A DNA stretch of 56,061 nt from Streptomyces sp. Lineage in GTDB: Bacteria; Actinomycetota; Actinomycetes; Streptomycetales; Streptomycetaceae. The notes below the pieces were generated by a model. It saw only the letters and a program-made list of their open reading frames with translations. It did not search any database and was not told where the DNA came from. The translations under genes were made by a program, and so were the position numbers. The stretch is taken from NCBI GenBank assembly GCA_013362785.1, contig JABFVM010000209.1:1-56061 (forward strand), read 5' to 3'. How positions within the stretch are numbered: the first letter of the stretch is position 1; each line of letters opens with the position of its first letter. Of the stretch, positions 8,850-17,432 are shown in pieces.

Positions 8850-10006
8850 TACAGGCCCATGTCCTTCGCGATGATCGACTTCATGATCTCGCTGGTGCCG
8901 CCGTAGATGCGGTTGACGCGGTTGTCCGCGTACAGGCGGGCGATCGGGTACTCGTTCATGAAGCCGTAGCCGCCGTGCAGCTGGAGGCAGCGGTCGATGA
9001 CGCGGTGGGCGACCTCGGTGCAGAACAGCTTCGCGGAGGCGGCCTCGGCGGGCGTCAGCTCACCGGCGTCCAGTGCCTCAAGCGCGCGGTCGGCGACGGC
9101 CTCGGCCGCGTCGACCTCGGCCTGGCAGGCGGCCAGCTCGAACTTGGTGTTCTGGAAGGCGGCGACGGGCTTGCCGAAGACGGTGCGCTCCGTCACGTAC
9201 TGCTGGGCGAACCGCACGGCGGCCTTGGCCTGGGCGTAGGCGCCGAAGGCGATGCCCCAGCGCTCGGAGGCCAGGTTGTGGCCGAGGTAGTAGAAGCCCT
9301 TGTTCTCCTCGCCGAGGAGGTCCTCGACCGGGACCTTGACGTCGACGAAGGCCAGCTCGGCGGTGTCGGAGGTCTTCAGGCCGAGCTTGTCGAGCTTGCG
9401 GCCGACGGAGTAGCCCTCGGACTTGGTGTCCACGGCGAACAGGGAGATGCCGTGGCGGCGGTCCTCGGCGCTGGGCGCGTCGGTGCGGGCGCAGACGATC
9501 ACACGGTCGGCGTGCACGCCACCGGTGATGAAGGTCTTGGAGCCGTTGAGGACGTAGTGCGTGCCGTCCTCGGAGAGCTTGGCGGTGGTCTTCATGCCCG
9601 CGAGGTCGGAACCCGTCCCCGGCTCGGTCATGGCCAGCGCCCACATCTCCTCACCGGAGACGAACTTCGGCAGGAACCGCTTCTTCTGCTCGTCGGAGGC
9701 GAGCATCTTGATGTACGGCAGACCGAGCAGCACGTGCACACCGGAGCCGCCGAACTGCACACCCGCGCGGGCGGTCTCCTCGTACATCACCGCCTCGAAC
9801 TTGTACGAGTCGATGCCGGCGCCGCCGAACTCCTCGTCGACGCGGATGCCGAAGACGCCCAGCTCGGCGAGCTTGTAGTAGAAGTCGCGGGGCGCTTGGC
9901 CCGCCGCGAACCACTCGTCGTAGACCGGCACGACCTCGGCCTCGATGAAGGCGCGGATGGTCTCCCGGAACGCCTCGTGATCCTCGTTGAACACCGTACG
10001 GCGCAC
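8849..10006 (-). CDS. Acyl-CoA dehydrogenase
   Basis: A 385-aa FAD flavoprotein catalysing alpha,beta-dehydrogenation of acyl-CoA. Family blocks are MTEPGTGSDLAGMKTTA (substrate/FAD region), FITGGVHADRVIVCART and the C-terminal LHGGYGFMNEYPIARLYADN with YGGTSEIMKSIIAKDM. I place the start at the GTG at 10006 because GGTGGAGGTG lies just upstream and the protein then has the usual length. The reading frame continues to a TTG at 10051, but that start would place a palindromic operator inside the gene. Substrate chain length cannot be fixed. Thioesterase II follows on the same strand. Confidence 0.93.
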   Translation of the reverse strand: MRRTVFNEDHEAFRETIRAFIEAEVVPVYDEWFAAGQAPRDFYYKLAELGVFGIRVDEEFGGAGIDSYKFEAVMYEETARAGVQFGGSGVHVLLGLPYIKMLASDEQKKRFLPKFVSGEEMWALAMTEPGTGSDLAGMKTTAKLSEDGTHYVLNGSKTFITGGVHADRVIVCARTDAPSAEDRRHGISLFAVDTKSEGYSVGRKLDKLGLKTSDTAELAFVDVKVPVEDLLGEENKGFYYLGHNLASERWGIAFGAYAQAKAAVRFAQQYVTERTVFGKPVAAFQNTKFELAACQAEVDAAEAVADRALEALDAGELTPAEAASAKLFCTEVAHRVIDRCLQLHGGYGFMNEYPIARLYADNRVNRIYGGTSEIMKSIIAKDMGL

Positions 10007-10030
10007 GCCGCCCACCTCCACCGGTACATG

Positions 10031-10044
10031 TCTAAGCGCTTGCT
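10031..10044. promoter_or_regulatory. KstR2/TetR-like palindromic operator upstream of acyl-CoA dehydrogenase
   Basis: On the minus strand the sequence reads AGCAAGCGCTTAGA. It resembles the KstR2-type consensus AnCAAGnnCTTGnT with two mismatches and is centred about 30 bp upstream of the chosen GTG start. It is a plausible repressor site for a TetR-family regulator of acyl-CoA metabolism; the binding protein is not identified. Confidence 0.45.
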
Positions 10045-10109
10045 CACTCAACCGTACCGGCGAGTATCCACAGGCGTCCAGAGGTCAAGGTCCGTAACGC
10101 TCGTCACGC

Positions 10110-10604
10110 TCAGAGCCGTACGTCCCTCCGGTGCTCGTAGTCCAGCCCGTGCTCGGCACAGGGCCGCCCCGTCTCACGTGGGCAGATCATCGAGAGCGCG
10201 ATGACCCGTGCCCGGTACACCCGCCAGGGAGACGGCGGGTTCACCTCCTCCGGCGCGAGAGCGCGGCCACCGCGACCGGCAGGCCCGGGGATGACGCGCA
10301 GCCCCTCCAGCGCCTCCTCGCCGTCCAGCTCCGTCGCCGTGGCGCTGATGTACAGCGCACGCGGACCCGCGGTGCCGACAGGTGCTCGCGAGTCATGGAT
10401 GACGATCCCCACCCGGGGCTCATGAGCGATGTGGCGGGAGTGCGTCACCTCGGGGGACGAGACCCAGTAGAGGTCCCGCCCGTCCTCGGTGGAGTAGAAG
10501 ACCGGCGCGGCCCAGGGGGCGCCGTCCGGGCCCACGGTGGCCAGCACCATGTACATGTTGCCGTCGATGATCGCCCGCGCCGCAGTGCGGCCACCCTCGT
10601 CCAT
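10110..10604 (-). CDS. Pyridoxamine 5'-phosphate oxidase-fold protein
   Basis: A 164-aa split-barrel flavin/F420-binding-type protein (PNPOx-like). The core LATVGPDGAPWAAPVFYSTE followed by DLYWVSSPEVTHSRHI is the typical first half of the barrel, and the RVGIVIHDS strand and ALYISATATEL follow. The ATG at 10604 lies 5 bp after the stop of the TetR gene, so the two are translated from one transcript. Members bind FMN, F420 or haem; which one applies here is not visible. Its coupling to a TetR regulator beside the acyl-CoA operon is suggestive, but its role is unknown. Confidence 0.82.
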   Translation of the reverse strand: MDEGGRTAARAIIDGNMYMVLATVGPDGAPWAAPVFYSTEDGRDLYWVSSPEVTHSRHIAHEPRVGIVIHDSRAPVGTAGPRALYISATATELDGEEALEGLRVIPGPAGRGGRALAPEEVNPPSPWRVYRARVIALSMICPRETGRPCAEHGLDYEHRRDVRL

Positions 10605-10609
10605 GCGCC

Positions 10610-11206
10610 TCACTCCACCCCCGCCGCCCCGAACGCCCCCCGCGCCATCCGGTGCAGCAGCACCGCCGTCGTCCCCCGCCCCGGCAGCGACCCCGGCCGC
10701 CCCAGGTGCGGCGTCGAGTTCAGCAGGCCGAAGACCGAGTGCACGGCCGAGCGGGCCGTCGGTTCGGTCAGGTCCGGGTACACCTCGCGGACCACCTCCA
10801 CCCACAGCTCGACGTACTGCCGCTGGAGCTGGCGCACGAGCTTGCGGTCGCTGTCGCGGAGGCGGTCCAGCTCGCGGTCGTGCAGGGTGATGAGGGGGCG
10901 GTCGTCGAGGGCGAAGTCGATGTGGCCCTCGATGAGGGAGTCGAGGACCTGGTCGGCCGGCACCCCGTCGGCCTCCGCGAGGCGCCGCTTCGCGCCCGTC
11001 AGGAGCTGGCCGCTGATGCCGACCAGCAGCTCGGCGAGCATCGCGTCCTTGCCGGCGAAGTGCCGGTAGAGACCGGGGCCGCTGATGCCCACGGCGGCGC
11101 CTATCTCGTCGACACCGACGCCGTGGAAGCCGCGCTCGGCGAAGAGCCGCGCGGCCTCCTTGAGGATCTGTTCACGACGGGTGGGGGCGTCGGTTCTGGT
11201 GGCCAT
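10610..11206 (-). CDS. TetR-family regulator of the adjacent acyl-CoA operon
   Basis: A 198-aa TetR repressor. The N-terminal helix-turn-helix is clear (REQILKEAARLFAERGFHG, then GISGPGLYRHFAGKDAML at about residues 40-57). The rest is a helical ligand domain ending in a TetR_C-like part. It is divergent from the carboxylase/HMG-CoA lyase operon and separated by 104 bp containing two matched inverted repeats, so it very likely represses that operon and itself. By position it corresponds to LiuR/AccR-type regulators that sense short branched acyl-CoAs; this is inference from context. Confidence 0.92.
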   Translation of the reverse strand: MATRTDAPTRREQILKEAARLFAERGFHGVGVDEIGAAVGISGPGLYRHFAGKDAMLAELLVGISGQLLTGAKRRLAEADGVPADQVLDSLIEGHIDFALDDRPLITLHDRELDRLRDSDRKLVRQLQRQYVELWVEVVREVYPDLTEPTARSAVHSVFGLLNSTPHLGRPGSLPGRGTTAVLLHRMARGAFGAAGVE

Positions 11207-11227
11207 GGAAGCAATTCTAGACAGGGA

Positions 11228-11245
11228 GGTTAGCGGTCGTTAACC
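11228..11245. promoter_or_regulatory. Inverted repeat 1, probable TetR operator
   Basis: GGTTAG-CGGTCG-TTAACC: arms of six bases with one G:T-type mismatch around a 6-bp centre. It shares the pattern GTTAR-N6-TTAAC with the second repeat 28 bp downstream, in the divergent promoter of the TetR gene and the carboxylase operon. Confidence 0.7.
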
Positions 11246-11255
11246 TGAAGGAAAT

Positions 11256-11273
11256 GGTTAACGCTCATTAACA
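11256..11273. promoter_or_regulatory. Inverted repeat 2, probable TetR operator
   Basis: GTTAA-CGCTCA-TTAAC (11257-11272) has perfect 5-bp arms and the same 6-bp spacing as the repeat at 11228. The two centres are 28 bp apart, and this one lies about 40 bp upstream of the carboxyltransferase ATG, where a bound repressor would block transcription. Confidence 0.7.
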
Positions 11274-11310
11274 CGCCCAACAGGCGATCACTGGGTGAGG
11301 GGACCGAAGA

Positions 11311-12927
11311 ATGCACGAGGCACCGGTGCTGACGAGCGCGGCAGATCCCGCGTCGGAGGCCTGGCGGGCCAACGAGGAGGCCCATCGGGCGCTGGTGGGC
11401 GAGCTGCACGGCAAGCTCGACGCCGCCCGGCTGGGAGGCGGTGAGAAGGCCCGCGCCCGGCACACCGCGCGCGGCAAGCTGCTGCCCAGGGACCGGGTGG
11501 ACACCCTCCTCGATCCCGGCTCCCCCTTCCTGGAGCTCGCGCCGCTCGCCGCCGACGGCATGTACGACGGCCAGGCCCCGGCCGCCGGCGTCATCGCCGG
11601 GATCGGGCGGGTCAGCGGGCGCGAATGCGTGATCGTCGCGAACGACGCCACGGTCAAGGGCGGCACGTACTACCCGATGACCGTGAAGAAGCACCTGCGG
11701 GCCCAGGAAGTCGCCCTGGAGAACCGGCTGCCGTGCCTCTACCTGGTCGACTCCGGCGGCGCCTTCCTGCCCATGCAGGACGAGGTCTTCCCGGACCGCG
11801 AGCACTTCGGGCGGATCTTCTACAACCAGGCCCGGATGTCGGGCGCCGGCATCCCGCAGATCGCGGCCGTGCTCGGCTCGTGCACGGCGGGCGGGGCGTA
11901 TGTCCCGGCCATGAGCGACGAGGCCGTCATCGTCCGCGACCAGGGCACGATCTTCCTCGGCGGTCCCCCGCTGGTGAAGGCCGCCACCGGCGAGGTCGTC
12001 ACGGCGGAGGAGCTCGGCGGCGGCGACGTCCACGCACGCGTGTCGGGTGTCACCGACCATCTCGCCGAGGACGACGCGCACGCGCTGCGGATCGTGCGGA
12101 ACATCGTCGCCACGCTTCCCGCGCGCGGGGCGCTCCCCTGGGAGGTCACCCCCACCGCGGAACCGAAGATCGACCCCTACGGCCTCTACGGCGCCGTCCC
12201 GGTCGACTCCCGCACCCCCTACGACGTACGCGAGATCATCGCGCGCGTGGTCGACGGCTCCCGCTTCGCGGAGTTCAAGTCCGAGTTCGGGCAGACCCTC
12301 GTCACCGGCTTCGCCCGGATCCACGGCCACCCGGTCGGCATCGTCGCCAACAACGGCATCCTGTTCTCCGAGTCCGCCCAGAAGGGCGCCCACTTCATCG
12401 AGCTGTGCGACCAGCGCGGGATCCCGCTGGTGTTCCTGCAGAACATCTCCGGGTTCATGGTCGGCAAGGACTACGAGGCCGGCGGTATCGCCAAGCACGG
12501 CGCCAAGATGGTGACCGCGGTGGCCTGCACGCGCGTACCGAAGCTGACGGTCGTGGTCGGCGGGTCGTACGGCGCCGGGAACTACTCCATGTGCGGGCGC
12601 GCGTACTCGCCCCGCTTCCTGTGGATGTGGCCGGGCGCCAAGATCTCCGTGATGGGCGGCGAACAGGCCGCCTCCGTCCTCGCGACCGTCAAGCGCGACC
12701 AGCTGGAGGCGCGCGGCGAGTCCTGGCCGATGGAGGACGAGGAGTCCTTCAAGGCGCCGATCCGGGAGCAGTACGAGCGCCAGGGCAACGCCTACTACGC
12801 GACGGCCCGCCTCTGGGACGACGGTGTGATCGACCCGCTGGAGACCCGTCAGGTGCTGGGCCTCGCCCTGACCGCCTGTGCCAACGCGCCCCTGGGTGAG
12901 CCCCAGTTCGGCGTCTTCCGGATGTGA
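11311..12927 (+). CDS. Acyl-CoA carboxylase beta subunit (methylcrotonyl-CoA carboxylase type)
   Basis: A 538-aa carboxyltransferase that moves CO2 from carboxybiotin to an acyl-CoA. Diagnostic blocks are [38 protein letters not shown] and [20 protein letters not shown] followed by [10 protein letters not shown], which are characteristic of methylcrotonyl-CoA carboxylase beta rather than propionyl-CoA carboxylase. Length is standard. It is the first gene of a four-gene leucine/isovalerate operon (liuB-like, often labelled accD1 in actinomycetes). The ATG at 11311 has a GAGGGGA ribosome site. Regulation is probably by the divergent TetR protein. Confidence 0.93.
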   Translation: MHEAPVLTSAADPASEAWRANEEAHRALVGELHGKLDAARLGGGEKARARHTARGKLLPRDRVDTLLDPGSPFLELAPLAADGMYDGQAPAAGVIAGIGRVSGRECVIVANDATVKGGTYYPMTVKKHLRAQEVALENRLPCLYLVDSGGAFLPMQDEVFPDREHFGRIFYNQARMSGAGIPQIAAVLGSCTAGGAYVPAMSDEAVIVRDQGTIFLGGPPLVKAATGEVVTAEELGGGDVHARVSGVTDHLAEDDAHALRIVRNIVATLPARGALPWEVTPTAEPKIDPYGLYGAVPVDSRTPYDVREIIARVVDGSRFAEFKSEFGQTLVTGFARIHGHPVGIVANNGILFSESAQKGAHFIELCDQRGIPLVFLQNISGFMVGKDYEAGGIAKHGAKMVTAVACTRVPKLTVVVGGSYGAGNYSMCGRAYSPRFLWMWPGAKISVMGGEQAASVLATVKRDQLEARGESWPMEDEESFKAPIREQYERQGNAYYATARLWDDGVIDPLETRQVLGLALTACANAPLGEPQFGVFRM

Positions 12928-12941
12928 GGGGGACTGTGACG

Positions 12942-14897
12942 ATGACGCAGACCATGTTCGACACGGTCCTCGTGGCCAACCGGGGCGAGATCGCCGTACG
13001 GGTCATCCGGACCCTGCGCTCTCTGGGCGTGCGCTCGGTGGCCGTCTTCTCCGACGCCGACGCCGACGCCCGGCACGTCCGGGAGGCGGACACGGCGGTA
13101 CGGATCGGTCCGGCGCCGGCCGCCGAGAGCTATCTGTCCGTGGAGCGGCTGCTGGAGGCGGCGGCCCGCACCGGCGCCCAGGCCGTCCACCCCGGCTACG
13201 GCTTCCTCGCGGAGAACGCCGGCTTCGCGCGCGCGTGCGCCGACGCCGGGCTGGTCTTCATCGGGCCGCCCGCCGAGGCCATCTCCCTGATGGGCGACAA
13301 GATCCGGGCCAAGGAGACGGTACGGGCGGCCGGGGTGCCGGTCGTCCCGGGCTCCAGTGGCAGCGGGCTCACCGACGGCCAACTCGCCGACGCCGCCCGC
13401 GAGATCGGCATGCCGGTCCTGCTGAAGCCCTCCGCCGGTGGTGGCGGCAAGGGCATGCGGCTGGTGCGGGACGCGGCGCGGCTGGCGGACGAGATCGCCG
13501 CCGCCCGCCGTGAGGCCCGCGCCTCCTTCGGGGACGACACCCTTCTGGTCGAGCGGTGGGTCGACCGGCCCCGGCACATCGAGATCCAGGTGCTGGCGGA
13601 CGGCCACGGGAACGTGGTGCATCTCGGCGAGCGCGAGTGCTCGTTGCAGCGCCGGCACCAGAAGATCATCGAGGAGGCGCCCAGTGTGCTCCTCGACGAG
13701 GCCACGCGCGCGGGGATGGGCGAGGCGGCCGTGCAGGCGGCCCGCTCCTGCGGCTACCGGGGCGCGGGCACGGTGGAGTTCATCGTGCCCGGCGGCGACC
13801 CCTCCTCCTACTACTTCATGGAGATGAACACCCGCCTCCAGGTGGAGCACCCCGTCACCGAGCTCATCACCGGCCTCGACCTGGTGGAGTGGCAACTGCG
13901 GGTGGCGGCGGGCGAACGGCTGGCCTTCGGGCAGGACGACGTGACGCTCACCGGGCACGCGATCGAGGCCCGGATCTGCGCGGAGGACCCCGCGCGCGGG
14001 TTCCTGCCCTCCGGCGGCACGGTCCTCAGGCTGCGCGAGCCCCAGGGCGACGGCGTCCGCACCGACTCCGGGCTCAGCGAGGGCACCGAGGTCGGCAGCC
14101 TGTACGACCCGATGCTGTCCAAGGTGATCGCGTACGGGCCGGACCGGCAGACGGCCCTGCGGAAGCTGCGCAAAGCCCTCGCCGGGACGGTCACGCTGGG
14201 CGTGCAGACCAACGCCGGGTTCCTGCGACGGCTGCTCGCGCATCCGGCGGTCGTGGCGGGCGAGTTGGACACGGGACTGGTCGAGCGGGTCGTGGACGAC
14301 CTGGTCTGCACCGACGTACCGGACGAGGTGTACGAGGCGGCGGCGGCCGTACGGCTGGACGCGCTGCGGCCTCGCGGTGCCGGGTGGACCGACCCGTTCT
14401 CCGTGCCGAGCGGCTGGCGGCTGGGCGGCACACCCCGACCCGTGAGCTTCCCTCTGCGGATCACCGAGCCCGTGGAGTACGCCCCGCGCGGCACCCACAC
14501 CGTCACGGACGACCAGGTGGCCGTCACCGTCGACGGCGTACGCCACACCTTCCGGTTCGCCGCCCTGCCGGACGGCATCTGGCTGGGCCGGGACGGCGAC
14601 GCCTGGCACGTGCGCGACCACGACCCGGTGGCCGCCTCGCTCACCGGGGCCGCCCACGCGGGCGCCGACTCGCTCACCGCGCCCATGCCGGGGACGGTGA
14701 CGGTGGTGAAGGTCGCCGTCGGGGACGAGGTGACCGCCGGACAGAGCCTGCTGGTCGTGGAGGCGATGAAGATGGAGCACGTCATCTCCGCCCCGCACGC
14801 CGGCACGGTCGCCGAACTGGACGTCACACCGGGCACGACGGTCGCCATGGACCAGGTCCTGGCGGTCATCGCACCTCACGAGGAGGCGGCGGAATGA
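12942..14897 (+). CDS. Acyl-CoA carboxylase alpha subunit, biotin carboxylase plus BCCP (methylcrotonyl type)
   Basis: A 651-aa biotin-dependent carboxylase alpha subunit. The N-terminal biotin-carboxylase domain starts [20 protein letters not shown]. The ATP-grasp region contains [16 protein letters not shown] and [16 protein letters not shown]. The C-terminal biotinyl domain carries the attachment lysine in EAMKMEH (K about 610). The ATG at 12942 lies ~9 bases after AGGGGG; an in-frame GTG at 12936 is possible but too close to the ribosome site. It pairs with the preceding carboxyltransferase and overlaps the next gene by 4 bp, so translational coupling is likely. Confidence 0.94.
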   Translation: MTQTMFDTVLVANRGEIAVRVIRTLRSLGVRSVAVFSDADADARHVREADTAVRIGPAPAAESYLSVERLLEAAARTGAQAVHPGYGFLAENAGFARACADAGLVFIGPPAEAISLMGDKIRAKETVRAAGVPVVPGSSGSGLTDGQLADAAREIGMPVLLKPSAGGGGKGMRLVRDAARLADEIAAARREARASFGDDTLLVERWVDRPRHIEIQVLADGHGNVVHLGERECSLQRRHQKIIEEAPSVLLDEATRAGMGEAAVQAARSCGYRGAGTVEFIVPGGDPSSYYFMEMNTRLQVEHPVTELITGLDLVEWQLRVAAGERLAFGQDDVTLTGHAIEARICAEDPARGFLPSGGTVLRLREPQGDGVRTDSGLSEGTEVGSLYDPMLSKVIAYGPDRQTALRKLRKALAGTVTLGVQTNAGFLRRLLAHPAVVAGELDTGLVERVVDDLVCTDVPDEVYEAAAAVRLDALRPRGAGWTDPFSVPSGWRLGGTPRPVSFPLRITEPVEYAPRGTHTVTDDQVAVTVDGVRHTFRFAALPDGIWLGRDGDAWHVRDHDPVAASLTGAAHAGADSLTAPMPGTVTVVKVAVGDEVTAGQSLLVVEAMKMEHVISAPHAGTVAELDVTPGTTVAMDQVLAVIAPHEEAAE

Positions 14898-15838
14898 CAG
14901 TCGAGGGTCTCCCCATGGCCGTGCCGGCCGCGGATCTGCCCGCCCGCGTCCGCATCCACGAGGTCGGCGCGCGCGACGGCCTGCAGAACGAGAAGTCGAC
15001 CGTGCCGACCGAGGTCAAGGCGGAGTTCGTCCGCCGCCTCGCCGACGCCGGACTGACGACGATCGAGGCGACCAGCTTCGTCCACCCCAAGTGGGTGCCC
15101 CAACTCGCCGACGCCGAGCAGCTGTTCCCGCTCGTCGCCGGCCTGAAGGGCGTACACCTGCCCGTCCTCGTCCCCAACGACCGCGGCCTGGACCGCGCCC
15201 TGGCGCTGGGCGCCCGCCGGGTCGCCGTCTTCGCCAGCGCCACGGAGTCCTTCGCCAAGGCCAACCTCAACCGCACGCTGGACGAGTCGCTGGCGGTGTT
15301 CGACCCGGTCGTGCGGCGGGCGAGGGACGAGGGGCTGCATGTGCGCGGCTATGTCTCCATGTGCTTCGGCGACCCCTGGGAGGGCGCGGTCCCGGTCCAC
15401 CAGGTGGTGCGGGTCTGCAAGGCGCTGCGGGACATGGGCTGCGACGAGCTGAGCCTGGGCGACACGATCGGCGTCGCGACGCCGGGCCATGTGCTGGAGC
15501 TGCTCGCCCTGCTCAACGAGGAGGGCGTGCCGACGAATGTCATCGGCGTCCACTTCCACGACACCTACGGGCAGGCCCTCGCCAACACCTACGCCGCCCT
15601 GGAGCACGGCGTCACGACCATCGACGCCTCGGCCGGCGGCCTGGGCGGCTGCCCGTACGCCAAGTCCGCCACCGGCAACCTCGCCACGGAGGACCTCGTG
15701 TGGATGCTGCGGGGCCTCGGCATCGACACCGGAATCGACCTCGACCGCCTCGTCGCCACAAGCGCGTGGATGGCCGAACAACTGGGCCGACCCAGCCCGT
15801 CCCGCACCGTCCGAGCCCTGTCCCACAAGGAGCACTGA
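14894..15838 (+). CDS. Hydroxymethylglutaryl-CoA lyase
   Basis: A 314-aa DRE-TIM barrel enzyme cleaving HMG-CoA to acetyl-CoA and acetoacetate, the last step of leucine degradation. The entry motif [10 protein letters not shown], the metal-site strand [16 protein letters not shown] and the signature [14 protein letters not shown] with the catalytic cysteine (about C253) are all present. The ATG overlaps the preceding stop (ATGA). Its presence with the methylcrotonyl-type carboxylase and an isovaleryl-type dehydrogenase fixes the pathway assignment. Confidence 0.95.
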   Translation: MTVEGLPMAVPAADLPARVRIHEVGARDGLQNEKSTVPTEVKAEFVRRLADAGLTTIEATSFVHPKWVPQLADAEQLFPLVAGLKGVHLPVLVPNDRGLDRALALGARRVAVFASATESFAKANLNRTLDESLAVFDPVVRRARDEGLHVRGYVSMCFGDPWEGAVPVHQVVRVCKALRDMGCDELSLGDTIGVATPGHVLELLALLNEEGVPTNVIGVHFHDTYGQALANTYAALEHGVTTIDASAGGLGGCPYAKSATGNLATEDLVWMLRGLGIDTGIDLDRLVATSAWMAEQLGRPSPSRTVRALSHKEH

Positions 15839-15844
15839 ACAGCC

Positions 15845-17005
15845 ATGGACCACCGTCTCTCCCCCGAGCTGGAGGAACTCCGCCGTACGGTGGAGGAGTT
15901 CGCCCACGACGTCGTGGCGCCGAAGATCGGCGACTTCTACGAGCGTCATGAGTTCCCGTACGAGATCGTGCGGGAGATGGGCCGTATGGGGCTGTTCGGG
16001 CTGCCGTTCCCGGAGGAGTACGGCGGCATGGGCGGCGACTATCTGGCGCTGGGCATCGCGCTGGAGGAGCTGGCCCGCGTGGACTCCTCGGTCGCCATCA
16101 CACTGGAGGCGGGCGTCTCACTGGGCGCCATGCCGATCCACCTCTTCGGCACGCAGGAGCAGAAGCGGGAGTGGCTGCCGAAGCTGTGCTCCGGTGAGGT
16201 CCTCGGCGCCTTCGGGCTGACCGAGCCGGACGGCGGCTCCGACGCGGGCGCGACGCGCACCACGGCCCGTCTCGACGAGTCGACGAACGAATGGGTGATC
16301 AACGGCTCCAAGTGCTTCATCACCAACTCGGGCACCGACATCACCGGCCTGGTCACGGTCACGGCGGTGACGGGCCGCAAGCCTGACGGCAAGCCGCTCA
16401 TCTCGTCGATCATCGTCCCGTCCGGCACCCCGGGCTTCACGGTCGCCGCCCCTTACTCCAAGGTCGGCTGGAACGCCTCCGACACCCGCGAGCTGTCCTT
16501 CGCGGACGTCCGCGTCCCGGCCGCCAACCTCCTGGGTGAGCAGGGCCGCGGGTACGCCCAGTTCCTGCGCATCCTGGACGAGGGCCGGATCGCCATCGCG
16601 GCGCTGGGGACGGGCCTGGCGCAGGGCTGTGTGGACGAGTCGGTGAAGTACGCCAAGGAACGCCACGCCTTCGGCCGCCCCATCGGCGCCAACCAGGCCA
16701 TCCAGTTCAAGATCGCCGACATGGAGATGAAGGCCCACACGGCCCGCCTGGCCTGGCGCGACGCGGCGAGCCGCCTGGTCGCCGGAGAACCCTTCAAGAA
16801 GGAGGCGGCCCTGGCGAAGCTGTACTCCTCGACGATCGCGGTGGACAACGCCCGCGACGCCACCCAGATCCACGGCGGCTACGGCTTCATGAACGAGTAC
16901 CCGGTCGCCCGCATGTGGCGCGACTCCAAGATCCTGGAGATCGGCGAGGGCACGAGCGAGGTACAGCGGATGCTGATCGCGCGGGAGTTGGGGTTGGCGG
17001 GCTGA
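15845..17005 (+). CDS. acdH: Acyl-CoA dehydrogenase, isovaleryl/branched-chain type
   Basis: A 386-aa flavoprotein. Blocks include FGLTEPDGGSDAGATRTTA, WVINGSKCFITNSGTDI, the AFGRPIGANQAIQFKIADM helix and IHGGYGFMNEYPVARMWRDS near the C-terminus. It starts 6 bp after the HMG-CoA lyase stop and closes the operon, so oxidation of isovaleryl-CoA (or another branched acyl-CoA) is the likely role. By position and similarity from memory it corresponds to AcdH of S. coelicolor, reported in branched-chain acyl-CoA catabolism. The catalytic base was not individually assigned. Confidence 0.92.
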   Translation: MDHRLSPELEELRRTVEEFAHDVVAPKIGDFYERHEFPYEIVREMGRMGLFGLPFPEEYGGMGGDYLALGIALEELARVDSSVAITLEAGVSLGAMPIHLFGTQEQKREWLPKLCSGEVLGAFGLTEPDGGSDAGATRTTARLDESTNEWVINGSKCFITNSGTDITGLVTVTAVTGRKPDGKPLISSIIVPSGTPGFTVAAPYSKVGWNASDTRELSFADVRVPAANLLGEQGRGYAQFLRILDEGRIAIAALGTGLAQGCVDESVKYAKERHAFGRPIGANQAIQFKIADMEMKAHTARLAWRDAASRLVAGEPFKKEAALAKLYSSTIAVDNARDATQIHGGYGFMNEYPVARMWRDSKILEIGEGTSEVQRMLIARELGLAG

Positions 17006-17010
17006 CCCCC

Positions 17011-17045
17011 GCCCTGCCCTGCCCGGCCCGGCCCGGCCCGGCCCG
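17011..17045. repeat. Pentamer repeat GCCCK x7
   Basis: Just after the acdH stop, two GCCCT units are followed by five GCCCG units without interruption. Simple-sequence expansion in the 3' untranslated region, next to the stop of the small convergent gene. Confidence 0.9.
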
Positions 17046-17046
17046 G

Positions 17047-17211
17047 TCAGGGAATCAGCACCGCGACGACCAGCGCCAGCGGGAACAGAATGGTGGCCGT
17101 GGCCATCAGCCAGCCGACCCGCCATGACGACTTGTCGGCGACCTTGAGGCAGAACGGCACCATGAGGAGCACCCAGAGGGACAGCGGTACCCAGAGAAAC
17201 CCGATCCCCAT
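17047..17211 (-). CDS. Small hydrophobic membrane protein
   Basis: A predicted 54-aa peptide (MGIGFLWVPLSLWVLLMVPF at the start, ATATILFPLALVVAVLIP at the end) with two hydrophobic segments separated by a short basic loop. I prefer the ATG at 17211 because GGGGGCG precedes it. The frame can extend to 17262, but that start would fall inside a large hairpin. No family is recognised. It converges on the acdH operon and ends within two bases of the pentamer repeat. Confidence 0.5.
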   Translation of the reverse strand: MGIGFLWVPLSLWVLLMVPFCLKVADKSSWRVGWLMATATILFPLALVVAVLIP

Positions 17212-17253
17212 GACGCCCCCGTCTGCCGTTCCCATCACAGCCACAGCCACAGT

Positions 17254-17292
17254 GAGGCCCAACTTCCCTTGATTTCAAGGGGGTTGGGCCTC
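17254..17292. terminator. Long hairpin, probable bidirectional terminator
   Basis: GAGGCCCAAC (17254-17263) pairs with GTTGGGCCTC (17283-17292), and inside it CCCTTG pairs with CAAGGG around a 4-base loop, interrupted only by a small internal bulge. It separates the leucine operon and small membrane gene from the iron-regulated des genes. A second weaker hairpin (GCGGGCTG/CAGCCCGC, 17293-17322) follows immediately. Confidence 0.65.
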
Positions 17293-17364
17293 GCGGGCTG
17301 GGTAGCGCTCGTCACAGCCCGCGCATAGCTTCGATCACAAGGGCCCCCACCCCTGGACATCAGC

Positions 17365-17383
17365 TCAGGTTAGGCTAACCTAC
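17365..17383. promoter_or_regulatory. Iron box (DmdR1/IdeR site) of desE
   Basis: TCAGGTTAGGCTAACCTAC contains a perfect 15-bp palindrome (AGGTTAG-G-CTAACCT) and matches the actinobacterial iron-box consensus TTAGGTTAGGCTAACCTAA at 17 of 19 bases. It lies 50 bp upstream of the desE ATG. Established for DmdR/IdeR regulators: iron-loaded repressor binds here and shuts off siderophore genes. Confidence 0.92.
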
Positions 17384-17432
17384 CTTCGAATTGTCCGGCC
17401 GGTGATCCGCCCTGTTCGAAAGCAGCGTAACC

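Noticed and set aside
8063..10204. 713-codon plus-strand open frame opposite tesB and acyl-CoA dehydrogenase
   Set aside because: Shadow frame; both minus-strand genes have full family signatures.
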